Below, piece after piece: positions 7,556 through 14,103 of a stretch of 33,410 nucleotides of DNA. The translations under genes were made by a program, and so were the position numbers. The stretch covers positions 1 through 33,410 of the forward strand of contig JADFYL010000013.1 in the NCBI GenBank assembly GCA_015233045.1, written 5' to 3'. How positions within the stretch are numbered: position 1 is the stretch's first letter; each line of letters starts with the position of its first letter. Source of the stretch: Nitrospirota bacterium. GTDB lineage: Bacteria > Nitrospirota > Thermodesulfovibrionia > Thermodesulfovibrionales > Magnetobacteriaceae. The notes below the pieces were generated by a model. The model ran no database searches. It worked only from the letters and a program-made list of their open reading frames with translations, and was not told the origin of the DNA.

Positions 7556-7584
7556 TTTACTTAGTTTTATAAAAGTGGTATACT
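7556..7584 (+). promoter_or_regulatory. σ70 promoter of the exported-protein trio
   Basis: TTTACT (7556-7561) and TATACT (7579-7584) have a 17-nt spacer in a very AT-rich tract. Two more -35-like boxes, TTGACA (7530) and TTTACA (7542), lie upstream without matching -10 boxes. The 17 nt from the -10 onward nearly match the actin-like gene's start region. The gap 7397-7712 also holds the nfeD leader. Confidence 0.6.
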
Positions 7585-7644
7585 ACCCAAGCGTTGCCTT
7601 CCATGTCTTACGGTAGCGGGGGCCGGGCGCAATATAAACTAAAT

Positions 7645-7697
7645 AACAGCGGCCAATAAGGCCGGAAAACAACAGCGGCTGATAAGGCCGGAAAAAC
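7645..7697 (+). repeat. two tandem 26/27-nt leader repeats
   Basis: Two copies (7645-7670 and 7671-7697) begin AACAGCGGC and end AAGGCCGGAAAA, differing at two bases plus one extra A. Each can fold a small CGGC/GCCG hairpin. They end just before the Shine-Dalgarno AGGAGG of the first exported protein, so they lie in its 5' leader. Confidence 0.75.
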
Positions 7698-7712
7698 AAC
7701 AGGAGGACTTAG

Positions 7713-8183
7713 ATGAAAGTACTAAAGGGTTTGGCAGTACTGGTGTTGGTGTTGGCAAGTGTGTTGGTTATAAACACACATGCGCAGGCGGCTGCATATT
7801 GTTGGGTAGCCCAGGATGGTAACGCGGCTCAGATTCATTACCTCAGACTGTCGTTGGCGAATTATGGAAACGGACACTATTTGATGTCCGGCACAGACAC
7901 AGTTTATAGCGCCACTACCTTCGCGGCGTTAAGTGTCTCAGAGGTTGGCGGGCCGTTGGCGGTAACGGGCAACAGCACAACCCAGGTGAACACAGTGGCC
8001 ATATCTTTGACCAGTGTCGGCGGTGGGACGACTGATTTATCCGCAACACGTATTCAGATGTTGTTAGACGCGGGGTTAATGAGCGGGGTTTACTATCGTA
8101 CGTTTACCGATTATGCCGCCACGAACACATCAGAGTCCAGGTATGACGGGGTAGCAACGCTTACAGTATGTTCATCATATTAG
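7713..8183 (+). CDS. small exported protein, two-cysteine family (paralogue 1)
   Basis: I do not recognise this family. The 156-residue product has a clear signal peptide (1-26, cleavage after AQA) and a mature part beginning AAYCW. It shares a pattern with the next two genes: CW followed by a D, then an aromatic/hydrophobic run (here YLRL), GHYLMSG, a Thr/Ser-rich middle, a pattern like M-LDAG-x-YYR, and a final DGVATLTVC. The only two mature cysteines, one at each end, could form a disulfide that closes the domain. It has no charged catalytic pattern and looks like a small beta-rich envelope or secreted protein. AGGAGG lies 7 nt before the ATG. Leucine codons are strongly biased to TTG, unlike neighbouring housekeeping genes. 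Confidence 0.8.
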   Translation: MKVLKGLAVLVLVLASVLVINTHAQAAAYCWVAQDGNAAQIHYLRLSLANYGNGHYLMSGTDTVYSATTFAALSVSEVGGPLAVTGNSTTQVNTVAISLTSVGGGTTDLSATRIQMLLDAGLMSGVYYRTFTDYAATNTSESRYDGVATLTVCSSY

Positions 8184-8244
8184 ACTGAACTGAAAACCGT
8201 TTGTCCATAGGGCAGGCGAAGAAGAATAAACAGGAGGACATTTA

Positions 8245-8676
8245 ATGAAAGCATTGAAGATAGTGTTGGCGGCCTTTGTTATTGTGGTAGGGTTAAGCGC
8301 GTCGGCGTTTGCGTACATAGTTGGGTCGGACTTATGTTGGAACATGGATGACGGCAAGTCCAATGAGGTGTATTTTTTAAGGGTTGGAGCGGTGATGTTC
8401 GACGGCGGGCACTATTCGTTATCGGGATCAAAGACCGTAATGACCCGTGCGGGTGCAACAACTTCGACACAGTTGGTTTCGGGCGATCTGGAATCTACAG
8501 GTTCGGGCTACATGATGTCACTAGGCGTAATGGGTCCGTTGGTACCAAATACAACCTCGTTGTTGGTTGAGGATGTGCACTTTATGTTGGATGCGACGTT
8601 TACCGGTTATTATTATAGGGTAAATTCGTCAGAGGCGAAATTTTCAGGGCTAGCGATGCCCGCCATATGTCCGTAG
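8245..8676 (+). CDS. small exported protein, two-cysteine family (paralogue 2)
   Basis: The 143-residue product is a diverged copy of the preceding gene. It has a signal peptide (1-23, cleavage after AFA), then LCWNMDDGKSNEVYFLRVG, GHYSLSG, a central Ser/Thr/Gly region, FMLDATFTGYYYR and a terminal FSGLAMPAIC. Both end cysteines are kept, supporting a disulfide across the domain. Its ribosome site CAGGAGGACA is nearly identical to that of paralogue 1, which supports duplication of whole units including the leader. The 61-nt gap with no terminator suggests one transcript. No enzyme motif is visible. A role at the cell surface or in secretion is inferred only from the signal peptide. Confidence 0.8.
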   Translation: MKALKIVLAAFVIVVGLSASAFAYIVGSDLCWNMDDGKSNEVYFLRVGAVMFDGGHYSLSGSKTVMTRAGATTSTQLVSGDLESTGSGYMMSLGVMGPLVPNTTSLLVEDVHFMLDATFTGYYYRVNSSEAKFSGLAMPAICP

Positions 8677-8692
8677 TTTTGTAGGGGATTAT

Positions 8693-8712
8693 CTTCACCT
8701 GTAAGGGTGGAG
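8693..8712 (+). other. hairpin between exported-protein genes
   Basis: CTTCACC and GGTGGAG pair around a 6-nt loop (one G-T pair), followed by an A-rich run and not a T-run. It is more likely an mRNA-stability or processing hairpin than a full terminator. Confidence 0.35.
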
Positions 8713-8759
8713 AAAAAAAGATAAAGGTTTTTAAAACACGCAAAAAAGGAGGCCATTTG

Positions 8760-9263
8760 ATGAAAGTAATAAGGGTATTGGCGGCAACTGTAGTGTTAAT
8801 GTTATGTGTGTTGGCGGTGGGTATGGAAAGGAGTGAGGCGACGGAGTACTGCTGGCTGCTGACTGACAGCACAGCGAGCTCATATTCATATATGAAGCTG
8901 GGCCTGTCGTATGTCGGCGACAACGATTCGTCAAGCTCGTTAGGAAGGAATTACTGGGCGGCATCTGGAGTAAAGGCACAGGTTTACACCGTGTCTCCAT
9001 TCGTGACGAACATGCAGCTTGTAGACGGAAGCTTTTCTCTGACGAGTACAACTAAATTTGAGGCCAAACTACACATAACCGGCATTGCGGGTTATTCTGA
9101 CGCAGCGGTTGGTCCTCAGCTGAATGTGACCCTCATACACATGACCCTGAATCCGAACACATTCAAGGGCACGTATACGCGTGTGACCACAGTAACCACA
9201 TCCTCAGGCGCAACTACCCAAAAGGATTTTGCGGGAGTGGCCAGTTTAGTAACTTGCCAATAA
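8760..9263 (+). CDS. small exported protein, two-cysteine family (paralogue 3)
   Basis: This is the third and most diverged member, 167 residues. It has a signal peptide (1-28, cleavage near SEA) and a mature start TEYCWLLTD matching the CW-x-D pattern of the other two. The middle is longer and rich in Ser/Thr/Val, followed by VTLIHMTL-x-P-x-TFKGTYTR and the closing FAGVASLVTC. The paired cysteines are again the first and last features of the mature chain. I place the start at ATG 8760 because GGAGG lies about 8 nt upstream; a TTG directly before it is in frame. A strong terminator at 9284-9312 ends the three-gene unit. No function can be given. Confidence 0.8.
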   Translation: MKVIRVLAATVVLMLCVLAVGMERSEATEYCWLLTDSTASSYSYMKLGLSYVGDNDSSSSLGRNYWAASGVKAQVYTVSPFVTNMQLVDGSFSLTSTTKFEAKLHITGIAGYSDAAVGPQLNVTLIHMTLNPNTFKGTYTRVTTVTTSSGATTQKDFAGVASLVTCQ

Positions 9264-9283
9264 GTCACCTGTAATATATATTG

Positions 9284-9312
9284 AGGCCGGGTTTATCCCC
9301 GGCCTTTTTTTT
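9284..9312 (+). terminator. intrinsic terminator of the exported-protein trio
   Basis: An 8-bp stem, AGGCCGGG/CCCGGCCT, with a 6-nt loop is followed by a run of eight T. It is a textbook intrinsic terminator. Confidence 0.9.
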
Positions 9313-9398
9313 GTGTGCCGAGGGCAAAAGGATTGTCCAGCCAAGGCGAACTTATTAGAAAAAATGTAGTAGAAATTTCATGTTCTGGATTCCCGCTT

Positions 9399-9516
9399 TC
9401 CAGAGTATTCTTTTCTTTGTCCATCATTCCAGACAAGCCGGAATGACGGACAGGGACAAGTATGACAATAAACCAAGCAACTAGAGCTTGCTTATGATGG
9501 AGAACAAATTTACCGT
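9399..9516 (-). repeat. shortened copy of a MITE-like dispersed repeat
   Basis: Read on the minus strand this matches the element at 31060-31307: the first 85 or so bases of that element, then its right part beginning GGAATGA, with the internal 70-80 bases missing. It keeps one terminal sequence, AGAACAAATTTACCGT (9501-9516). The palindromic centre TCATTCC-N9-GGAATGA remains. The rest of the gap 9313-9569 shows no gene. Confidence 0.65.
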
Positions 9517-9569
9517 GGGCTGCTAGTGCGTCATGACGAACCCTCGTGAAAACACTGCCTACTGTAACG

Positions 9570-11783
9570 TTAGTCTTCCTTCATAAAATTAATCCATATG
9601 GGAAGGGCGGCGTGGGACCCCGACATATCATCGCCTATGGGGCGGTTGTTGTCCCTGCCGACCCACACGCCTACGGCCAGTCTATCATCGAATCCTATGA
9701 ACCACGCGTCTTTGTACTCGTCCGTTGTGCCGGTCTTGCCATATACCGGCCTGTTCAGAGACTGTGCCGCAATCGAGGTGCCCTCGGTGACTACCGCGTT
9801 GAGTACGTCACGCATCTTTGCGACATTGGCCGGGTCTATGGCCTGTACCCCTTTAGGGGCGTTGTCTTCGACTTTTATATTATATCTGTCGGTTATTTTT
9901 TCGTAAACCATCGGGTCAAACCTCCTGCCGTTTGCAAAGGTCGTATATGCGTATGTCAATTCTATGAGCGTCATTTCGGAGACCCCTATGGCGGCGGGCA
10001 GGTGTGGATATATATTGCTCGTTACTCCAATTGAGCGGGCGGTTGCGATTACCTTGTCCATCCCAATCGCATTTGCCAGGGCCACAGTAGCCGCGTTCAA
10101 AGAGTGGGAAAGAGCTGTTCTCAGCGTTACCCTGCCGTAGAATCTCCTTGAATAGTTGTGCGGGGTCCACTGCTGCCCACCATCTTTCGATGAGTACGTC
10201 ACCTCCGTGTCATCAACTGTACTGTCGGCGGAGTAGCCATTCTTAAAGGCTGTCAAGTAAACTATGGGCTTGAAGACTGACCCTGTCTGTCTCATCGCCT
10301 GGGTTGCCCTGTTAAACTGAGATTTTTGGAAGTTTGTTCCTCCAACCATTGCCCTGATAGCCCCTGTATTTAAATCTATGGCTATGAGGGCAGCCTCAAC
10401 ACCCGGCATCCCGGCCCTGGCCAGTGCCGCTGCCCCGTTTGCCACCGCTCGCTCAGCCTTTTTCTGCAACGTAAGATCAAGCGTAGTGTATATCCTAAGG
10501 CCGGCAGTGTAGAGCCTGTCGCCAAATTTTTGTTCCATAACATTGCGGATATATTCGACAAAATATGGGGCGGCGTATTTTTTTCTGCTGATATATTCAG
10601 GTACTGGCTCCTTTGCAGACGCCGCATAGACTTCCGCGTCTATAAATCCCCTGTCAAGCATTGACTTGAGGGCAAGATTTCGCCTGGCAAAGGCCTTCTG
10701 AGGGTTTTTAAACGGCGAATAATCTGTCGGTGCCTTAGGCAACGCCGCAAGCATAGCGGCGTCGGTTACGTTAAGCTCTTCGGTTCTCTTTCCAAAGTAT
10801 GTCTGCGACGCGGCCTCTATCCCATAGGCGCGAGCGCCAAAATACGCCTGGTTCAGGTAAAACCCAAGTATCTCGTCTTTCTTATACCGGCCTTCTATCT
10901 GCATTGATATGGCAGCCTCTTTTATCTTTCTTGACAGGCTTTTCTCCGGCGTCAGAAACAGCATCTTGGCAAGCTGCTGCGTAATGGTGCTGCCACCCTG
11001 GACAGCGCCGCCCGCCCTGATATTATTTATAAAAGCCGCAATAGTCCTAAAGAAATCTATCCCGTGGTGTTCATAAAAATGCGCGTCCTCAACCGCTATA
11101 AAGGCATTTTTGACGTGTTTGGGTATCTTATAAAATGGCACAAACTTTCGTCTTTCTAAATAAAACTCGGCTAACTCTACCCCGTCGGAGGCATATAGGA
11201 AGGACGATTCAAAGGGGACATAACTCTCCAGAAGTTGTACCTTTGGCAGGTCAGACATGTTGTAAAAAATGAACCCCCCGGCTATCCCCACCACAACGGC
11301 CAATGCCATTGCAATCGCCATAATAATCTTCTTCGTGAACACTATATAGGGATTGTCACGGGTTCCCTCAAACAGGCTGCATAATAATAAGAAATACGTC
11401 TTAATCTTCAGGAATGCCCTATTTTTTATAAAATAAATCTCCCTGATTTTAAGAGTAACCTCGTCGGGGTTGATGGGGTCGGAGAAGCAGCACTCTTTTT
11501 TTATGCCCGCGGCTATAAACGACGGGATCTCGGCGGGGTCGGCAAATAAGATGAGCTCAGCATCTTGAAATCTGCTGTGGAAGGCGCTTATTATCTTGAA
11601 TTGCCGCGATTGATAATGCTTGGTATCAAAGACAATGATAGGCGGCCTGCGCCGCCTTACCGCATACTCAAGTTCAAGGCTGTTGTCAAAGAGCTTTGCC
11701 TTGAACCCGCTGTTTTCAATTATCTTTAGTAATAAGCTGCCCCGCGTCTTATCCACTGAAAAGACCAGTATGGGAACGGCCAT
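9570..11783 (-). CDS. class A penicillin-binding protein with N-terminal receiver-like domain
   Basis: This 737-residue bifunctional peptidoglycan synthase polymerises lipid II and cross-links peptides in the periplasm. Residues 1-118 form a cytoplasmic receiver-like domain (strand PILVFSVD, D53 in PIIVFD) that lacks the second acidic residue and has Asp102 in place of the usual Lys. One membrane segment follows at 153-175. The GT51 domain (about 190-365) has catalytic Glu232 in VEDAHFYEHHG and the motif GGSTITQQLAKMLF. The transpeptidase domain (about 430-700) has S502-x-x-K505 (TGSVFKP), S561-L-N563 and K683-T-G. Both enzymes look intact. Ordinary PBP1A proteins have only a short cytoplasmic tail, so the receiver-like fusion is odd. 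It starts 7 nt after the actin-like gene and is almost surely co-transcribed. Confidence 0.9.
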   Translation of the reverse strand: MAVPILVFSVDKTRGSLLLKIIENSGFKAKLFDNSLELEYAVRRRRPPIIVFDTKHYQSRQFKIISAFHSRFQDAELILFADPAEIPSFIAAGIKKECCFSDPINPDEVTLKIREIYFIKNRAFLKIKTYFLLLCSLFEGTRDNPYIVFTKKIIMAIAMALAVVVGIAGGFIFYNMSDLPKVQLLESYVPFESSFLYASDGVELAEFYLERRKFVPFYKIPKHVKNAFIAVEDAHFYEHHGIDFFRTIAAFINNIRAGGAVQGGSTITQQLAKMLFLTPEKSLSRKIKEAAISMQIEGRYKKDEILGFYLNQAYFGARAYGIEAASQTYFGKRTEELNVTDAAMLAALPKAPTDYSPFKNPQKAFARRNLALKSMLDRGFIDAEVYAASAKEPVPEYISRKKYAAPYFVEYIRNVMEQKFGDRLYTAGLRIYTTLDLTLQKKAERAVANGAAALARAGMPGVEAALIAIDLNTGAIRAMVGGTNFQKSQFNRATQAMRQTGSVFKPIVYLTAFKNGYSADSTVDDTEVTYSSKDGGQQWTPHNYSRRFYGRVTLRTALSHSLNAATVALANAIGMDKVIATARSIGVTSNIYPHLPAAIGVSEMTLIELTYAYTTFANGRRFDPMVYEKITDRYNIKVEDNAPKGVQAIDPANVAKMRDVLNAVVTEGTSIAAQSLNRPVYGKTGTTDEYKDAWFIGFDDRLAVGVWVGRDNNRPIGDDMSGSHAALPIWINFMKED

Positions 11784-11790
11784 TCAGGCA

Positions 11791-12864
11791 CTATTTCTCT
11801 TCGGCAATGGCCAGTTGCAGGGCACCCTTTGCCGTAGTGTTAAGTGGGTCCTCAGCCATTCGCACCGATGAGAACTGCAAAGGTAAACGGTTTGCCTTCA
11901 GCAGTTTTTCAAACTTCTCCCGCACACCAGCAGGCATGGCAGTGCCGCCGCTTAGGACAACCGATATGGGTTTCGATAGCCTCGGTACACTCTCCGAGGT
12001 CGTTATAACGCGCTGAATGCTCAGAATCAGGCTTTCAAGGAGGTCTTCATAATATATAGACAATGAGGTCTCAACTTTGTTTTTAGGTTCTTTCAGGAGA
12101 TTAAGCTCTTTTTCTTTAATGAGTTTAATCCTCGTTGCCGATTCACCGACAGCCGCCCCCACCATTGTGTCAACATAATCGCCACCCTTTTGAATACTAT
12201 AAGAAAACACAGGGACGGACAGATATGAAAAACACACATTGCACATCCCTCCACCCATGCTTATCCCAATGCCGGTGTAACTCTCGTCGGCAAGTTCAGA
12301 CATAATGACGGCAAATCCCTCATTTATCGCTATGGCCGTGTATCCCATGTCCTGTAGGGTGCGCTTTAAGATGGTATCATGGTGAAGTACGGATATCTTG
12401 GTGTCTATGGGGTCGCCTGGGATGCTGTAACAGACAAGTTCGCCCTGATTTTTGGGCGGCGGGACAAGCGTCTTGATTATAGACTGAATAACATTTAACG
12501 CCTCATCCTCTTTGGCGCTTAACAAGCCGCTCTCTACCGGCCTTCTGGTGTCGGTATTAAATGTGTTGGCAAATGTATCGGCCGCGTTGCCGATTATATA
12601 AAAACTCCCGTTTTGCGAAAAATACAGGACATCGTTTTTGAGCAGCGTCATACCGGTTATCTTGGACGCGGGGACTGTAAAAAACGCGTTTAATTGCTTA
12701 GTTATCTGAATGTTTGCCCCCCTTGCGCGGGCGGAAACGATGTTAGTTGTACCAATATCAAGACCTATCGGCCCGCCGAAGTTTTCAATCTCTTTAGGGC
12801 GCTCAGGGTTATTCCCGCCTTTTTGATTTGCAGCCGCCTTTGCGTCCTCGTTCTTATCACTCAT
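11791..12864 (-). CDS. actin-like ATPase fold protein (MreB/FtsA/MamK superfamily, subfamily unclear)
   Basis: The 357-residue product has a flexible polar N-terminus (1-30) and then an actin-fold pattern: phosphate-1 GLDIGTTNI (34-42), phosphate-2 region GISMGGGMCNV (200-210) and adenosine loop VVLSGGTAMPAG (302-313). In phosphate-2 the usual DxGGGT is SMGGGM, so the Asp that helps position Mg or water is absent and ATP hydrolysis may be slow or lost. Its length is close to MreB and MamK, but I see no clear membership of either. ATG 12864 is preferred because GGGAGG stands 7 nt before it. It shares an operon with the receiver-PBP1A gene, which suggests a filament or scaffold guiding wall synthesis. 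A strong σ70 promoter lies 113 nt upstream. Confidence 0.82.
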   Translation of the reverse strand: MSDKNEDAKAAANQKGGNNPERPKEIENFGGPIGLDIGTTNIVSARARGANIQITKQLNAFFTVPASKITGMTLLKNDVLYFSQNGSFYIIGNAADTFANTFNTDTRRPVESGLLSAKEDEALNVIQSIIKTLVPPPKNQGELVCYSIPGDPIDTKISVLHHDTILKRTLQDMGYTAIAINEGFAVIMSELADESYTGIGISMGGGMCNVCFSYLSVPVFSYSIQKGGDYVDTMVGAAVGESATRIKLIKEKELNLLKEPKNKVETSLSIYYEDLLESLILSIQRVITTSESVPRLSKPISVVLSGGTAMPAGVREKFEKLLKANRLPLQFSSVRMAEDPLNTTAKGALQLAIAEEK

Positions 12865-12976
12865 GCTATTGCCTCCCAACTGTCGTTTTATTTCAGCACT
12901 ATCATCATGCCGGATACCACCGCGCACTGCTCCAAACCGCGGGGCTATAGCCGGTAATAACTATAAACACTTGGGT

Positions 12977-13006
12977 AGTGTAACAAAATATATACACTGT
13001 TGTCAA
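12977..13006 (-). promoter_or_regulatory. σ70 promoter of the actin-like/PBP1A operon, with operator-like half-sites
   Basis: On the minus strand TTGACA (13001-13006) and TACACT (12977-12982) have an 18-nt spacer. ACACT/AGTGT half-sites occur at 12967-12971, 12977-12981 and 12994-12998, making two overlapping dyads on the -10 and start region. The remainder of 12865-13097 shows leader sequence only. Confidence 0.7.
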
Positions 13007-13097
13007 GCCAATTTTATAGCAAAGCAGAGACGTCCCGGTGAGTTACTAATCACGGCTCATATTTAATATTGTCAGGGGGGCAGTCCGATTTTTGAGC

Positions 13098-13265
13098 CTA
13101 CCAGAGTACAAACTCGTCCTTGCCAACTCCACATATGGAGCAGCGCCAATCCGACGGCAGGGCATCAAAGGGCACTCCCTTGGGAATACCCGTTGACGCG
13201 TCTCCCAACGCCGGGTCGTAGACATATCCACATCCCCGGCACATGTATTTCTCAGTCGTGGTCAT
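13098..13265 (-). CDS. rubredoxin
   Basis: The 55-residue product is a one-iron electron carrier. It has the two metal knuckles CRGCG (about residues 9-13) and CSICG (about 42-46), the core YVYDPALGDASTGIPKGVPF, and DALPSDWRC. Length and spacing are typical of classical rubredoxin. The start is taken at ATG 13265; an in-frame GTG at 13283 would add six residues that the family lacks, and neither has a strong ribosome site. Such proteins often feed oxygen or superoxide reductases in anaerobes, but no partner gene is adjacent, so the partner is unknown. It lies 42 nt downstream of an exported protein gene on the same strand and may share its transcript. Confidence 0.93.
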   Translation of the reverse strand: MTTTEKYMCRGCGYVYDPALGDASTGIPKGVPFDALPSDWRCSICGVGKDEFVLW

Positions 13266-13307
13266 ATAACACGCAGCCGCCACAGAGGCGATACGCCCGA
13301 CGGCCCC

Positions 13308-13832
13308 CTATTGATTTGTCTTTATTTTCGCGACTAATTCCTTTACGGGAATATTGTTGTCAACGATATCCATGTTCTTTTCACACGTGAAGCCGTTCTT
13401 TGAGGCAATACCGTTTTTAACGGTATATTTTCCCTGAGCCTCGCCCTCAATTACAAACACTGTACCGTTAAGTTTGCTCTGCCCCGTCTTGAGAAACAGG
13501 ATTATCTCCTCTCCCTTAGTCAGAGAGACCGCGTCAGTTAATTTTAGTTCAAGATCGCCTACCTTACCGCCCTCATACTCGACGATTATATCCTTTTTGT
13601 CAATGCTTCCCACCAAAACCTCGCTCACTTTCACTGTTGCCCTTGTGACAACCGTTCCCTTGCTCCAGTGGCAGCTCGCCTTCTCTACCTTGCCAGCAAT
13701 GATGACCTCTGAGGATTTTACCAATTCGTCGGTACTGATTCCCGACACTGCAAACACCTTTTGAGTCAACATCAACGACAGACATACGAGGCACAAAAAC
13801 ATCAGTCCCATCTGTTTTACAAACCCCTTCAT
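13308..13832 (-). CDS. exported protein of unknown function
   Basis: The 174-residue product has a signal peptide (about 1-28, ending VFA) and a mature beta-rich domain starting VSGISTDELVKSSEVIIAGK. The order of elements, a strand EVIIAGKVEKA, a Trp in CHWSKGTVVTRATVKVSEVL, GDLELKLTDA, GEEIILFLKTG and GKYTVKNG, resembles a widespread uncharacterised secreted domain in which a V-G-x-V strand is followed by an E-V-L-K-G-like turn. ATG 13832 is chosen because GGTAGGA lies a few bases upstream; a start at 13853 is possible. Two mature cysteines may form a disulfide. A perfect inverted repeat just upstream of its likely -10 suggests regulated expression. I cannot assign a role. Confidence 0.7.
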   Translation of the reverse strand: MKGFVKQMGLMFLCLVCLSLMLTQKVFAVSGISTDELVKSSEVIIAGKVEKASCHWSKGTVVTRATVKVSEVLVGSIDKKDIIVEYEGGKVGDLELKLTDAVSLTKGEEIILFLKTGQSKLNGTVFVIEGEAQGKYTVKNGIASKNGFTCEKNMDIVDNNIPVKELVAKIKTNQ

Positions 13833-13881
13833 CTTTGTCCTACCTGTTACCATAGTTACACCCTCTCTATACTAAAATATT

Positions 13882-13905
13882 TTTAATCCTCACGAATGGA
13901 TTAAA
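13882..13905. promoter_or_regulatory. operator-like inverted repeat
   Basis: TTTAATCC and GGATTAAA are perfect 8-bp inverted arms with an 8-nt centre. It covers the -35 area of the exported-protein gene at 13832, whose likely -10 (TAGTAT on the minus strand) is at 13869-13874. A regulator site is the likely reading. Confidence 0.5.
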
Positions 13906-14022
13906 TCTACTACCTAGTCGGATGATATGATATTATTATTTAGTCTGTCAATGTTTATTATTTTCAGGGGGGCGGTACATGCCGAACAGAGTTAACCGCG
14001 CAGGCGGTTTAAGATATTTATT

Positions 14023-14037
14023 TGGCGTGTCTATTGC
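14023..14037 (+). promoter_or_regulatory. possible σ54 promoter upstream of lysA
   Basis: TGGCGTGTCTATTGC has GG and GC 10 nt apart and fits the looser σ54 pattern, with start point expected near 14049. No UAS was found. The rest of the 13833-14103 gap has AT-rich sequence and no gene. Confidence 0.35.
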
Positions 14038-14103
14038 CTAAAAGCAGGGAATAATTTTATCATAACCCCAGCAGTTAATTCGTTTTGAAAGTGAGGGCTT
14101 AGA

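Noticed and set aside
7645-7697. CRISPR-like repeats
   Set aside because: There are only two directly adjacent units with no spacers, and no cas genes. The tandem units at 27185-27239 fail for the same reason.
7585-7712. Possible riboswitch (c-di-GMP type) in the leader of the exported trio
   Set aside because: The G-rich stretch near 7610-7630 recalls part of a GEMM element, but the conserved core strings and paired stems are missing; only the tandem repeats are supported.
9313-9569. Possible tRNA or small RNA gene in the gap
   Set aside because: No cloverleaf or promoter-terminator pair was found; the gap is explained by the dispersed repeat.
9546-10034. Plus-strand reading frame of 162 codons
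   Set aside because: It lies opposite the transpeptidase-coding part of the PBP gene, which has clear family motifs, and it has no ribosome site.
11791-12864. Magnetosome actin MamK
   Set aside because: Length and actin fold are similar, but the phosphate-2 loop differs and no mam or mad genes lie nearby.
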